Source of the DNA: Constrictibacter sp. MBR-5 | GTDB taxonomy: Bacteria; Pseudomonadota; Alphaproteobacteria; JAJUGE01 | Length of the DNA: 64,000 bases | Direction of reading: 5' to 3' | NCBI RefSeq assembly: GCF_040549485.1 | Contig: NZ_JBEPTK010000011.1 | Span: forward strand, 62,001 to 126,000 | In this document: positions 45,392-54,327 of the stretch, piece by piece | How positions within the stretch are numbered: the stretch's first letter is position 1 | Layout of the letters: every line of letters begins with the position of its first letter | Position numbers and translations under genes: made by a program | Notes under the pieces: generated by a model | What the model was told of the DNA's origin: nothing | Database searches by the model: none | What the model saw: the letters and a program-made list of their open reading frames with translations, nothing else

Positions 45392-45937
45392 TTACCGCCG
45401 CTTCCGTCGCCAAGCGTCCCAGTCGACATCTTCCGTTTCGAGGACGGTCAGCGCCCGACCGTCGAGGATGGCATCCAGAAAGACCACCAGATGCAGCGCC
45501 GGCGATCGCGCACTCGGAACGGTGAGGCTCTCGAACCCGAGGAACTGCGCCGCTGCCGCGATGGCCTGCGTCGGCCCATAGTCGAAGCTCGAATAGCGGG
45601 ACGGTTCGACGCCGAGCGGTGCCAGCGACGCCACGTCCGGGAAGCGCAGGGACCGCTCCATTCGTGCGCCGATCCTGTGCACCTGATGCTGCACCTGGCT
45701 GGGCCAGACGGGTTCCAACGACAGCCGGTAGCCGATCTCCGTCAGCGCGCCATCCCGTTCGAGGCTGGTGTAGAGGACCTCGAACTCGCCGGCGGGGCTC
45801 CATCGGCCTTCCGCCGTCGAACCGCGGAGCGGATCGCGGTCGCGGGCCGCGACCCTCCAGACATCGCCCGCGAAGGCCTCGGGCTCCATGGCTTCGAGGG
45901 CATCGAGGACGACCCGATCATGGCGCCGGCCCGCCAT
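45392..45937 (-). CDS. RES-domain toxin
   Basis: 181 residues. RES toxins degrade or phosphorolyse NAD+, arresting growth. The family triad context is visible: DVWRVAARDRDPLRGSTAEG with RWSPAGEFEVLYTSLERDGA (Arg, Gly-x-Arg-Trp, Tyr-Thr-Ser), a following Glu in LTEIGYRL, and the late QAIAAAAQFLGFESLTVPSA. Length is ordinary. It lies two bases after the antitoxin stop. The reading frame is intact, so the module may be active. Confidence 0.88.
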   Translation of the reverse strand: MAGRRHDRVVLDALEAMEPEAFAGDVWRVAARDRDPLRGSTAEGRWSPAGEFEVLYTSLERDGALTEIGYRLSLEPVWPSQVQHQVHRIGARMERSLRFPDVASLAPLGVEPSRYSSFDYGPTQAIAAAAQFLGFESLTVPSARSPALHLVVFLDAILDGRALTVLETEDVDWDAWRRKRR

Positions 45938-45939
45938 AC

Positions 45940-46278
45940 TCAGGTGTAGGTGCCGTCGGAGAGGCTCTCGATCACGTTCAGGACGCGGTCGGTGTGGCCG
46001 TCATGGATGAGGTCGATCGCGCGTGCGCCGTCCATCAGCGGATGCTTCGCATAGAGCCAGATCCGGGTCTCTTCCGGCGTATAGAAGTCGGCGAGCCGAT
46101 CCACGACATATTTCAGGTCGGAGATGACGAGTTGCGTCTTCGGATGGGGCGACGCCTTGCCCGAGACCCAGCGAGAGACGGTCGCCTGGGAAACCTCCGT
46201 AATGTTGGCGAGATCCGTCCCTTTGAGCCCGCCACGCGTGCGGAGGTCGTCGACGATCCTGGCGACTGCACCGCTCAT
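45940..46278 (-). CDS. Xre/MbcA/ParS-type antitoxin with DUF2384
   Basis: 112 residues. N-terminal helix-turn-helix (LKGTDLANITEVSQATVSRW) and C-terminal DUF2384 (YTPEETRIWLYAKHPLMDGA) ending in a helix that inserts in the toxin active site in known RES-Xre complexes. It is first in the operon, as usual for this type. A promoter with an inverted repeat lies just upstream, pointing to autorepression. Confidence 0.9.
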   Translation of the reverse strand: MSGAVARIVDDLRTRGGLKGTDLANITEVSQATVSRWVSGKASPHPKTQLVISDLKYVVDRLADFYTPEETRIWLYAKHPLMDGARAIDLIHDGHTDRVLNVIESLSDGTYT

Positions 46279-46314
46279 GGTCGTACCTCACGAAACCGAG
46301 AGACTGCGTTTTCA

Positions 46315-46349
46315 TTTCACATTGTAGGGTTTGTGAAAGGCAAACGCAA
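46315..46349 (-). promoter_or_regulatory. promoter and operator of the RES-Xre operon
   Basis: On the minus strand TTGCGT (46344-46349) and TACAAT (46321-46326) are 17 bases apart. A perfect inverted repeat with arms TTTCACA and TGTGAAA (46315-46321 and 46332-46338, ten-base centre) overlaps the -10 box, a position where Xre binding would block polymerase. Confidence 0.65.
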
Positions 46350-46354
46350 GAACG

Positions 46355-46741
46355 TCAGACCTCGATCTCGAACCCCAGGTCCAGTTCCGACGCCGGCACC
46401 CCGCCCTGCAGGCCCCAGTTTTCGGGCGGCACCTCGATCAGCACCGTCTTCACCTCCGTCTCCGGCACACCGAGGGCGGCGAGGTTGCGGACCAGCGCCG
46501 CGTAGAGCCGGCGCTTCGCGTCGAGCGAGCGGCCGGCGAACAGCGTCACCTCGACCCGCGTGAACCGGTCCGAGCGCGTGGGACGGATGATGCGGCGGTC
46601 GGCGCCGTGGATGTCGAGGACCACGTCGCGGTCGCCCTCCGGGATCTTCAGGCCCTCCACCAGGGCCGCCTGCACGGCCTCCAGAACCTCCTGCCCGCGG
46701 GCCTCGGCCCAGATGCCCGTGGAAATGCGCGTGCTCGGCAT
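46355..46741 (-). CDS. tautomerase-superfamily protein
   Basis: 128 residues. The N-terminal proline (MPSTRISTG) would serve as the catalytic base of the tautomerase/4-oxalocrotonate family; two beta-alpha-beta units are visible, the second containing FTRVEVTLFAGRSLDAKRRL and LIEVPPENWGLQGG. The size is that of tandem or long-form tautomerases (MIF/CHMI-like). It is divergent from a LysR regulator, so that regulator probably controls it. A deleted copy of its 3' part lies at 45232-45345. Confidence 0.85.
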   Translation of the reverse strand: MPSTRISTGIWAEARGQEVLEAVQAALVEGLKIPEGDRDVVLDIHGADRRIIRPTRSDRFTRVEVTLFAGRSLDAKRRLYAALVRNLAALGVPETEVKTVLIEVPPENWGLQGGVPASELDLGFEIEV

Positions 46742-46790
46742 GGCCGTCCTCCCTCGATGATCTCCACGAGGGTAAGCGAGGCGGCGTGAA

Positions 46791-46812
46791 TTAGGATATC
46801 TAAACGTTCTAA
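46791..46812. promoter_or_regulatory. candidate LysR-regulator binding site
   Basis: TTAGGATATCTAA at 46791-46803 is a near-perfect palindrome, followed by a further CTAA-like half (TTCTAA at 46807-46812). It sits in an AT-rich spacer between the tautomerase and the LysR gene. LysR proteins typically bind such T-N11-A dyads in divergent spacers. Confidence 0.5.
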
Positions 46813-46849
46813 TATGTCGCTTCACGCGAACTAATAGATGGGGAGCGGC

Positions 46850-47716
46850 ATGATCCGCAACATCGACGTGGCGGTGGCGCGCGCCTTCCTCGCCGTGGTC
46901 GAGACCGGCAGCGTCACGCTGGCCGCGCGCCAGCTCAACCTCACCCAGGGCGCGATCAGCCAGCAGATCCGCCGGCTGGAGCAGCTTTCGACGGCCCGGC
47001 TCTTCCACCGCGACGGCCGCGGCATCGCGCCGACGCCCGAGGGCCAGCGGCTCGTGCCGGCGGCCAAGCAGTTCCTGGCGGCCAACGACCAGCTGCTGGC
47101 GTCGCTGTCCCAGCCGGTGTTCGAGGGTGAGGTGCGGTTCGGTGCGCCCTACGACATCATGGGCAGCTACGCGCCGCCCATCCTGCGCCGTTTCAGCACG
47201 GCCTTCCCGAGCATCCGCGTCCGGCTCGTCTGCCTGGACACGCTGCTGCTGCTCGCCGATTTGCGCGCGGGCGAGATCGACGTGGCGCTGACCACCGAGA
47301 TCGGCTGCGGCCGCGGCGGCGACACGCTGCGCAGCGACCGGCTGGTCTGGACGGGGGCGCGCGGCGGAAGCGCCCATGCGCGCGACCCGCTGCCGGTCTC
47401 CCTGGGGGCGGAGACCTGCGTCTTCCGGCCGGTCGCCGTCGCGGCGCTGAAGAAGGCGCGCCGCGACTGGCAGGCCGTCTGCGAGGTCAGCAACATGGAG
47501 CCGGTGCGCGCCACGCTGGAGGCCGACCTCGCGGTGGCACCGCTGCTCAGCCACTCGGTACCCGAGGGCCTCGACATCGTTGAGGCGGACGGGGACGCCC
47601 CCGGCCGCCTGCCGAAGCTGCCGATGTTCTGCATCAACCTCTACGAGGCAGAAACGCCGAGTCCGATCGCGCGGGAGTTCGCGGCCTGCGTCCGCCGCAG
47701 CGTCGCGGCGGACTGA
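46850..47716 (+). CDS. LysR-family transcriptional regulator
   Basis: 288 residues from the ATG at 46850, preceded by GGGGAG; an ATG at 46838 would overlap that site. Winged helix-turn-helix about 8-65 (FLAVVETGSVTLAARQLNLT, QGAISQQIRRLEQ); substrate-binding domain about 90-285. It is divergent from the tautomerase and likely regulates it and itself. The inducer is unknown. Confidence 0.92.
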   Translation: MIRNIDVAVARAFLAVVETGSVTLAARQLNLTQGAISQQIRRLEQLSTARLFHRDGRGIAPTPEGQRLVPAAKQFLAANDQLLASLSQPVFEGEVRFGAPYDIMGSYAPPILRRFSTAFPSIRVRLVCLDTLLLLADLRAGEIDVALTTEIGCGRGGDTLRSDRLVWTGARGGSAHARDPLPVSLGAETCVFRPVAVAALKKARRDWQAVCEVSNMEPVRATLEADLAVAPLLSHSVPEGLDIVEADGDAPGRLPKLPMFCINLYEAETPSPIAREFAACVRRSVAAD

Positions 47717-47729
47717 ACCCGATCGCCGC

Positions 47730-48158
47730 TCAGTCCGCAGCCGGCGGCTCGACGCTCACCACCGTCAGCGCATGCTCGCGCCCGTCCGGCGCCCGCCAGC
47801 GAATCGCGTGACCGGGGGCAAGCCCGATCAGTGCGGTGCCGATCGGCGTCAGGATCGAGATGCGGTTGGCCGTGATGTCGGCCTGGGGCGGGAAGACCAG
47901 CGTCACCCTGCGCTCCTGCCCCGTATCGGAGCGGTAGACCACCGTCGAGCCCATCCGCACCACCTCGGCCGGCACCGCCCCGTCGGCGACCACGTCCGCC
48001 CGGTCCATCTCCGCCGCCAGCTCCTCGGCGACCGCCGGGAACCGCTCCTCCGCCCCGGCGGCCAGTTCGGTCAGCCGCTGATGATCGGTCTCGCTGACGA
48101 CGACTCGGGGCTTATTGCTGCCCGCGTTCCTGTGTTCGTTGTTTCTGAGTTCGGTCAT
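47730..48158 (-). CDS. rnk: nucleoside diphosphate kinase regulator Rnk (GreA/GreB C-terminal fold)
   Basis: 142 residues from the ATG at 48156-48158. Short N-terminal helical hairpin (VVVSETDHQRLTELAAGAEE) and a C-terminal FKBP-like domain shared with GreA (VRMGSTVVYRSDTGQERRVT, ISILTPIGTALIGLAPGHAI). Rnk binds RNA polymerase without cleavage activity because the coiled-coil is short. Convergent with the LysR gene. Confidence 0.88.
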   Translation of the reverse strand: MTELRNNEHRNAGSNKPRVVVSETDHQRLTELAAGAEERFPAVAEELAAEMDRADVVADGAVPAEVVRMGSTVVYRSDTGQERRVTLVFPPQADITANRISILTPIGTALIGLAPGHAIRWRAPDGREHALTVVSVEPPAAD

Positions 48159-48747
48159 GGCGACCCCGCGTTCCTGTACCCACGGCGGCACGGCGCCCGC
48201 AGCGTTGCGGCGCGTATGTCGCCCGTTGTCGTTACTCGTGAATGCGCCGGATTGGAGGTGCTGCACCAAGCAGCCGCACGCCCCCGGAACGCGGGGCGCA
48301 CGGGCCGCGTCCCAGGGGCTAGGATTCCGCGATCGGGTGGATCCGGAAGATCGGGGCGCGTGACGTGCTCATCCGGCTCTATCTGGCGGCGGACCCCGCC
48401 ATGTCAAGCCGCGCACCGGTAGGACGGCGGCCGCAGTACGGATCGCGACCGCCGCCCCTTCGGCGATGATCCCCGCCTCGGCGGCGGCCCGAGGACACCC
48501 CGCCCAGCCGAGCGCGGATCGGGAGCGGCGCGTGGTACCGGGCGCGGAACGATGGCGTGGCGTTTTGCCACGACACTGCCGGATGCAGATCCGATGGCAA
48601 CGACTTGCGTCGCATTTGCACCAATATTATACCATTTGTTTACGCCTCTCCACATGCAGAGGCGCTTTCCTCATATCAAAGTACCACCACCCGCCGCGCC
48701 AGACATTTGGCCGGTCGAATTCCGCCGTGCCGCCGCAAGGATAGACG
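48159..48747. other. 589-base stretch without a supported gene
   Basis: Short frames exist on both strands but none has a family match or normal composition. Near the right end an AT-rich tract (about 48620-48642) has a promoter-like look for the kinase gene. It is followed by a hairpin at 48643-48664 (CGCCTCT stem, eight-base loop) that could lie in the kinase leader. Nothing else is recognised. Confidence 0.6.
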
Positions 48748-51024
48748 ATGTCGCCCAGCCTGCCCCCGACGAGCCTCGGTGATCTGAGCGACGTCCGGTT
48801 CGGCTGGCTGGGCCGGCATCCGCTGTTTGTGGCCGCACTCGCCTGCGTGCTGCCGGCCCTGCTGTTCTTCGTCTCGCTCAAGATCGACGACCGGCGGAAG
48901 ACGCTGAACACGGCGGCGGCACGGATCGAAAACGTCGCGGTGCCGCTCGCCGCGAACGTCGACATCATCCTGGAGTCTCTCGACCGCGGGCTCATCGCCG
49001 CCCGGGAGAGCGTCATCGAGGACATCGCGAGAGGCGACGACAGTCCGGAGGCCGTCTTCCGGGCCCTCCGTACGGCACGCAAACATACGGCCCTGCCCGT
49101 CAACTATGCGATGGTCGCGTCCGCCGGCACTCTGTACGCCACCTCGCGATTCCTGTTGAAGGACCCGGTCGACGTATCGGACCGTCACTATTATCGGGTT
49201 CATACAGCCGCCACCGCCGATAGCCTCCATGTCGGCCATGCGGTCCGCAGCCGCATCGCGACGGCGGGCACTGGAGCGATCGTCCCGGTGAGCCGCGGCG
49301 TCTGGTCGGATACCGGCGCCTTTATGGGCGTGATCGTCGCGACGCTGGATTCCGCTTACCTCGCAAGAACGTTCGCCGGCTTGAGCATCTCCGATACCGT
49401 CTTCGTGATTCTTCAGGCCGGTGACGGCCGCGCCATATCGGTGATCAGTTCGCCGGACGCATCGGATGCCGAAGCCATGCCCGATCTTCCCGGCCTGGAC
49501 GATCCGGCCGGGGAGGAGGCGCCCTGGTGGGATGCCGACGACCTGCTCACGACACGGGCGGAGGTCGCGGGTGAGAGTGCGTACATCCTGGCGGGAATGA
49601 GCAGGGCCGATGCACTCGCCCGCTGGCACCGCCGCGTGTCCGGGACGGGCGGGCTGTTGGGCGCCTTCGCCCTGATCGTGATGACGGGTGCATTTGCCGC
49701 CGACCGATCCCGCACGCGGCGCGAACGTTTCCGGCGCGAAGCCCAGGTCATGCTCAACGTGGCGTTCGCGAGCATGGACGCCGCCGTCGTCGTGACGGAC
49801 CCGGACGGCCGCGTGGTCCTGTACAACGCGACTGCCGCCGGCCTCGCGCGCGAGCAGACCACCTCGCAGATGCTGTTCGACCGGTTTCCCTGGATCAGTC
49901 AGACCGGATGCGAGGACCTTTTCGTGACGGCGAAGGAGACCGGCCAACCGGTGCGCCACGAGGTCAAGCTCCTGTCCGACGACCGTTGGCTGGCGATGCT
50001 GATCCACCCGTTCAACGGCGGAATGCTGCTCTACGTGCGGGACGTCACGCATGCCAAGCACCTGTCCGAACAGTTGACGCGAGCACAGAAGATGGAGGCC
50101 GTCGGCCAGCTGACCGGCGGCGTCGCGCACGACTTCAACAATCTGCTCACCGTCATCCTCGGCAACGCGGAGCTGCTGTCCGAGGAACTCGAGCATATGC
50201 CGGCACAGCACGAACTCGCGGCCATGATCGTGCAGGCCGGAGAGCGCGGCGCCGATCTCACGCGCCATCTCCTGGCATTTTCCCGCCGACAGGCGCTGAC
50301 GGTCGAGACGACCGATCTCGGCGATCTGGTCGCGCGCATCCGCGGCCTGCTCGAACGGGCACTGGGCGGACATATCGACGTGAAGATCGCCGCCGCGCCC
50401 GACGTCTGGCAGGCCATTGTCGATCCCTCCCAGTTCGAGAGCGCGTTGCTCAACCTGGCAATCAATGCCCGTGACGCCATGCCGGACGGCGGCCGGCTGA
50501 CGATCGAACTCGGCAAGGTCCATCTCGACGAAACCTATGCCGGCTGGAACGACGAGGTGACGCCCGGTGACTATGTGCTGGTCGCCGTATCGGATACCGG
50601 TAGCGGCATGCCGCCCGAGGTCGCCGCCCGGGCATTCGACCCGTTCTTCACGACCAAGGCGGTCGGCAAGGGTACGGGCCTGGGTCTCAGCATGGTTTAC
50701 GGCTTCATCAAGCAGTCGAAGGGCCATGTGAAGATCTATTCGGAGCTCGGGCAGGGAACGACGGTGAAGCTGTACCTGCCCCGGGCCCTCGGCCGCGGGG
50801 TCGAGGCGGTCGCACCGCCGTCCGGCGCGGCCTTTGCCGGCGGCAGCGAGCGCATCCTCCTGGTGGAGGACGATCCGCTCGTCCGCGCCCACGCGGCGGC
50901 ACAACTCAGGTCGCTCGGCTACGCCGTGGTGACGGCGGAAGACGGACCGAAAGCACTGTCGCTGATCGTCGGCGGGGGGTCTTCGACCTGCTCTTCACCG
51001 ACGTCGTCATGCCGGGCGGCATGA
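48748..51024 (+). CDS. hybrid sensor histidine kinase (double-Cache/PAS), receiver cut by frameshift
   Basis: 758 residues as read. Membrane helices about 26-44 and 300-320 enclose a periplasmic Cache-like sensor ([20 protein letters not shown] then YYRVH). A PAS domain (about 335-430, [20 protein letters not shown]) and histidine kinase core follow: phospho-His in [21 protein letters not shown]-box [42 protein letters not shown] receiver begins with [15 protein letters not shown] but the frame breaks in the G-run near 50975 before the phospho-acceptor; the remainder is at 51009-51224. With one added G the protein would be about 825 residues. Confidence 0.85.
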   Translation: MSPSLPPTSLGDLSDVRFGWLGRHPLFVAALACVLPALLFFVSLKIDDRRKTLNTAAARIENVAVPLAANVDIILESLDRGLIAARESVIEDIARGDDSPEAVFRALRTARKHTALPVNYAMVASAGTLYATSRFLLKDPVDVSDRHYYRVHTAATADSLHVGHAVRSRIATAGTGAIVPVSRGVWSDTGAFMGVIVATLDSAYLARTFAGLSISDTVFVILQAGDGRAISVISSPDASDAEAMPDLPGLDDPAGEEAPWWDADDLLTTRAEVAGESAYILAGMSRADALARWHRRVSGTGGLLGAFALIVMTGAFAADRSRTRRERFRREAQVMLNVAFASMDAAVVVTDPDGRVVLYNATAAGLAREQTTSQMLFDRFPWISQTGCEDLFVTAKETGQPVRHEVKLLSDDRWLAMLIHPFNGGMLLYVRDVTHAKHLSEQLTRAQKMEAVGQLTGGVAHDFNNLLTVILGNAELLSEELEHMPAQHELAAMIVQAGERGADLTRHLLAFSRRQALTVETTDLGDLVARIRGLLERALGGHIDVKIAAAPDVWQAIVDPSQFESALLNLAINARDAMPDGGRLTIELGKVHLDETYAGWNDEVTPGDYVLVAVSDTGSGMPPEVAARAFDPFFTTKAVGKGTGLGLSMVYGFIKQSKGHVKIYSELGQGTTVKLYLPRALGRGVEAVAPPSGAAFAGGSERILLVEDDPLVRAHAAAQLRSLGYAVVTAEDGPKALSLIVGGGSSTCSSPTSSCRAA

Positions 51025-51224
51025 GCGGCCGCAGGCTGGCGGATGAAGCGCAGAAAATCATCCCGGCGCTCCCGGTCCTCTATACCTCCGGCTACACCGA
51101 AAATGCGATCGTCCACCACGGCCATCTCGATACCGGCGTCGATCTGCTCAACAAGCCGTATCGCCAGGCGGATCTCGCAAGGAAGGTTCGCGAGGTTCTA
51201 GATAAACGAGTGCACTTCAGCTGA
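51009..51224 (+). pseudogene. out-of-frame C-terminal half of the kinase receiver domain
   Basis: Carries the missing receiver part in another frame: before the ATG the frame reads [20 protein letters not shown] (phospho-acceptor Asp in FTDVV), then LPVLYTSGYTENAIVHHGHL and LNKPYRQADLARKVREVLDK. Adding one base to the six-G run restores a normal receiver. It is not an independent gene; the start at 51009 is formal. Confidence 0.8.
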
Positions 51225-51261
51225 ATCCTCCCACCTGGAAGCTCATTCGGACCTGCGATAG

Positions 51262-51669
51262 ATGGCGAGAATATTGTTGGTCGACGATGACGTGCTCGTG
51301 CGGCGCAGCATCGTTCTACAACTGACGCGGGCGGGACACACGGTCGTCGTCGCGATCGACGGTCGGGATGCATTGACCGCCTCCCCTTTCGATGAACTCG
51401 ACCTCGTCATCACCGACATCTTCATGCCGGTGATGGAAGGGCTCGAACTGGTCGGGCGGCTTCGCGCGGAGGCGCCGCACCTGCCCGTCATCGTGATGAC
51501 GGGAGGGCCGACGCGGTCGCACGCCATGACGACGGCGGAACTGGGCGATCAGTATCTCGGCTTCGCGTCCAAGCTCGGCGCCACGCGAACGATCCGGAAG
51601 CCGTTCACGCCGACGGCGCTGCTCGCCCTGGTGCAGGAATGTCTCGCCGACAGGCCGGAGATGGCTTAG
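51262..51669 (+). CDS. single-domain response regulator
   Basis: 135 residues, one receiver domain: acidic pair in ILLVDDDVLVRRSI, phospho-acceptor Asp in LVITDIFMPVMEG, Thr in VIVMTGGPT and Lys in TIRKPFTPTALL. An insert of about 10 residues lies between the Thr and Lys motifs (TTAELGDQYLGFASKLG). It follows the hybrid kinase by 37 bases and is the likely phosphate acceptor. No output domain. Confidence 0.9.
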   Translation: MARILLVDDDVLVRRSIVLQLTRAGHTVVVAIDGRDALTASPFDELDLVITDIFMPVMEGLELVGRLRAEAPHLPVIVMTGGPTRSHAMTTAELGDQYLGFASKLGATRTIRKPFTPTALLALVQECLADRPEMA

Positions 51670-52388
51670 GGCCCGCCTTCGCCCGCGAAGGCCGTTGCCC
51701 GGCGCAGCGCCGCGCGCGCCAGCAGCCGCGTCGAGTCCAGGGTCGGCAGCGGCGAATTGCCGTCGTGCATGACCAGCGGGATCTCGGTGCAGCCGAGGAC
51801 CACGGCATCGCAGCCGGCCTGCTTCATCCGCGCGAAGACGGCCTGGAAACGGACCACCGCCTCGGGCCGGAACAGGCCGCGGACCAGTTCGTCCATGATG
51901 GTGCGGTCGATCGCATCGCGCTCGGCGTCGGTCGGCCGCACAGCCGCGATGCCGCGCGCGGCGAGTTTCTCCGGATAGACCGCACTGTCGACCAGCCAGC
52001 GCGTGCCGGTGACGCCGACGCGCCGGAAGCCGCGCGACGCCGCTTCGTCGGCCACCACGGTGGCGATGTGCAGCCAGGGCAGCGGGGAACGTGCCGCCAC
52101 ATGGTCGAAGGCCTGGTGGATCGTGTTGTCCGGGCAGATCAGGAAGTCGGCACCGGCGCGCGCCAGCTTCCGCGCGGAGGAGAGCATCAGGTCGCCGACG
52201 CCGGCGAGATCGCCGCGCTCCAGGCACGCCACATAGTCGGCGAGCGAGTGGGTGTGCATCGACACCTCGGGGTGGGCATGTCCGCCACCCTGCCCGCCCA
52301 TGGCAGCCGCCCCCTCGCTGCAGATCGTCCGATAGCACAGCGCCGCCCCTTCGGCGGAGCAGCCGACGATGCCGATATGCTGCGTCAT
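51666..52388 (-). CDS. aspartate/glutamate racemase family protein
   Basis: 240 residues. Two-domain Asp/Glu racemase fold: first catalytic Cys in FLICPDNTIHQAF, second in AVVLGCTEIPLVM. MTQHIGIVGCSAEGAALCYR is the phosphate/substrate loop of the N-terminal lobe. These cofactor-independent enzymes racemise amino acids or related acids; the exact substrate is unknown. Its end overlaps that of the response regulator by four bases, convergent. Confidence 0.88.
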   Translation of the reverse strand: MTQHIGIVGCSAEGAALCYRTICSEGAAAMGGQGGGHAHPEVSMHTHSLADYVACLERGDLAGVGDLMLSSARKLARAGADFLICPDNTIHQAFDHVAARSPLPWLHIATVVADEAASRGFRRVGVTGTRWLVDSAVYPEKLAARGIAAVRPTDAERDAIDRTIMDELVRGLFRPEAVVRFQAVFARMKQAGCDAVVLGCTEIPLVMHDGNSPLPTLDSTRLLARAALRRATAFAGEGGP

Positions 52389-52468
52389 GTGCGTTCCTCT
52401 TCGCGGCGAGCGTCACCGGGGCCAACCCGGAAAGCGATTGTGGCACCGCCGGTCTGCCGCTAGAAAAC

Positions 52469-52483
52469 TGCGAGCCATTCGCA
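52469..52483. promoter_or_regulatory. candidate Fur-like site upstream of the fecI-type gene
   Basis: TGCGAGCCATTCGCA is an inverted repeat with six-base arms (one mismatch) and a three-base centre, in the 152-base spacer before the sigma factor gene. It shares the TGCGA/TCGCA form with Fur-type boxes. Evidence is positional and by eye only. Confidence 0.35.
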
Positions 52484-52540
52484 AGACAGCCGCGCCCGCC
52501 ACTGCTGCGCCTACTGCCCGCCCACCACTCCGGTACCGAC

Positions 52541-53053
52541 GTGCGCCGAGACGGCGAGAGACTAGCGCTGTTCGCGGCGCACCGGCACGAACTCGTGGCC
52601 TTCGCGACCGGGATCGTCGGCGACCGCTTCCACGCCGAGGACGTGGTGCAGGAGGCGTGGCTGCATTTCGACGCCGCGGCGGCGGAGACGCGGGTCGAGG
52701 CGCCGCTCGGCTATCTCTTCCGCATCGTGCGCAACCTCGCCATCGACCGCCTGCGCCGGACCCGGCGCGAACGTGCCCGCTTCGCGCCGGGCGATCCTGC
52801 GGGACCGGCCGGAGCGGTCGCCGCCGATGCCCCATCGCCCGAGACGGAAGCGATCGACCGCGACGCGCTGGCCGCCCTGGAGGCGGCCCTGGCCGAGCTG
52901 CCCGCGCGCACGCGCATGGCGCTGGAGATGCACCGCTTCGGCGGCTGCCGGCTGAAGGAGATCGCGGACCGGCTGGGCGTATCCGTCACGACCGCCCATA
53001 CGCTGGTCGCCGAGGGCATCGCCCATTGCCGCAGGCGTCTGAAACGGCCATGA
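52541..53053 (+). CDS. ECF sigma factor, FecI type
   Basis: 170 residues from a GTG at 52541; the much longer open frame upstream has no sigma-like sequence. Region 2: LVAFATGIVGDRFHAEDVVQ then EAWLHFD and GYLFRIVRNLAIDRLRRTRR. Region 4: LPARTRMALEMHRFGGCRLK then EIADRLGVSVTTAHTLVAEG. FecI-type factors direct transcription of a TonB receptor gene in response to its ligand. The anti-sigma/regulator FecR and the receptor follow directly. Confidence 0.92.
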   Translation: MRRDGERLALFAAHRHELVAFATGIVGDRFHAEDVVQEAWLHFDAAAAETRVEAPLGYLFRIVRNLAIDRLRRTRRERARFAPGDPAGPAGAVAADAPSPETEAIDRDALAALEAALAELPARTRMALEMHRFGGCRLKEIADRLGVSVTTAHTLVAEGIAHCRRRLKRP

Positions 53054-53128
53054 GACGCAAGAAGGAGCCGAAAATCGCCGGAGTCCGAACGTCTCCTGGA
53101 CACGGAGCGAAACCCGGAGTGGCATCGC

Positions 53129-54193
53129 ATGCCGGTTGAGCCGAACGACCAGGACGACGGTGCCGCCCGTGTGGGGGCCGACGCGGCGGCCGATGCGGCG
53201 GCCGCATGGCTGATCGCCCTGCAGGAGGCGCCGGACGATGATGATGTCCAGGCGCACGAGGCGCTGCTGGAGCGGTTCCGCCACTGGCTGGCGGCGGATC
53301 CGGCACACGCCGCGGCCTGGGCCGAGATCGGCCGGTTCGACGCTCTCTATGCCCGCACGGTGCCGCGGCACCCCGCGGCATGGCGCGAGCGGAGCGCCGA
53401 GGCCCCAGCCCCGCCCCGCCCGACGGCGGTGCGCCTGCGCCGGCCGTGGCTGGTACGGCCCCGGCCGCGCCGGGTCACCGCCGGCCTCGTCGGCGCCGCC
53501 GTCGCCGCCGGCCTGATGCTGCTGATGCTGCCCGGCCTGCTGCTGCAGCTGCGCGCCGACCATGTCACCGGCACGGCGGAGATCCGCACCATCCGCCTTC
53601 CCGACGGCAGCACTGCCCACCTCGCACCGCGGAGCGCCATCGCCCTCGCCTTCGAGGAGACGGCGCGCGACGTCGACCTGCTCACCGGCGAGGCGCTGTT
53701 CGAGGTGGTGCGCGATCCGGCCCGCCCATTCCGCGTCGCCGCCGGCGCCGTGTCCGCGACCGCCGTCGGCACCGCCTTCGCCGTCGCGCGCGGCCGCTCG
53801 ACGGCGGATGCCACGGGCGTCGCGGTGGCCGAGGGCCGCGTGCGTGTCGAGGCGCCGGCGGCACGCCCGCCCGTGGCCGAGGAACTGGCCGCCGGCGACT
53901 GGATCCGCATCGGGTCCGAACAGACGAGGCGCGGGCGCCGGAATCCCGCCGATGCAGCCCCCTGGATCGACCGCAAGCTGGTGGCCCGCGACCGCCCGCT
54001 CGCCGAAGTCGTCGACCGGCTGCGACCGTTCTTCGCCGGCTATGTCTTGGTGGCGGACGCCGATCTCGGCCGGCGCCCGGTCACCGGCGTCTATGACCTC
54101 TCCAATCCGGCCGAGGCCCTGCGCGCCATCGCCGCCGCCCACGACGCGCATGTCACCGCGATCTCCCCCTGGCTGCTCGTCCTGCGGCCCTGA
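53129..54193 (+). CDS. FecR-family anti-sigma regulator
   Basis: 354 residues. N-terminal DUF4880 (about 22-75, RFRHWLAADPAHAAAWAEIG), membrane helix about 115-138 (LVGAAVAAGLMLLMLPGLLL), periplasmic FecR domain (about 145-260, IRLPDGSTAHLAPRSAIALA) and a C-terminal part that meets the receptor signalling domain (RPLAEVVDRLRPFFAGYVLV then DLGRRPVTGVYDL). It controls the upstream sigma factor. The gap to the receptor gene is 134 bases, enough for a FecI-dependent promoter. Confidence 0.93.
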   Translation: MPVEPNDQDDGAARVGADAAADAAAAWLIALQEAPDDDDVQAHEALLERFRHWLAADPAHAAAWAEIGRFDALYARTVPRHPAAWRERSAEAPAPPRPTAVRLRRPWLVRPRPRRVTAGLVGAAVAAGLMLLMLPGLLLQLRADHVTGTAEIRTIRLPDGSTAHLAPRSAIALAFEETARDVDLLTGEALFEVVRDPARPFRVAAGAVSATAVGTAFAVARGRSTADATGVAVAEGRVRVEAPAARPPVAEELAAGDWIRIGSEQTRRGRRNPADAAPWIDRKLVARDRPLAEVVDRLRPFFAGYVLVADADLGRRPVTGVYDLSNPAEALRAIAAAHDAHVTAISPWLLVLRP

Positions 54194-54327
54194 GCCACAT
54201 TCGCCGGGACAGGCGAAATTTCTCCCGAAAATTCCACCCGCGGCATCGTCGTAGGCAGGAGAGGCGCGAATGGGACGCATCCGCAAACGCGCCCAACCGT
54301 CGCGCCGACAGAAGAACGGGGGAAGAC

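Noticed and set aside
48379-48655. Two small minus-strand frames in the 589-base gap
   Set aside because: No family match, Arg/Pro-rich composition, no ribosome-binding site.
52091-52540. Long N-terminal extension of the FecI-type sigma factor
   Set aside because: Runs opposite the racemase gene and has no sigma-like sequence; the GTG at 52541 gives the normal family length.
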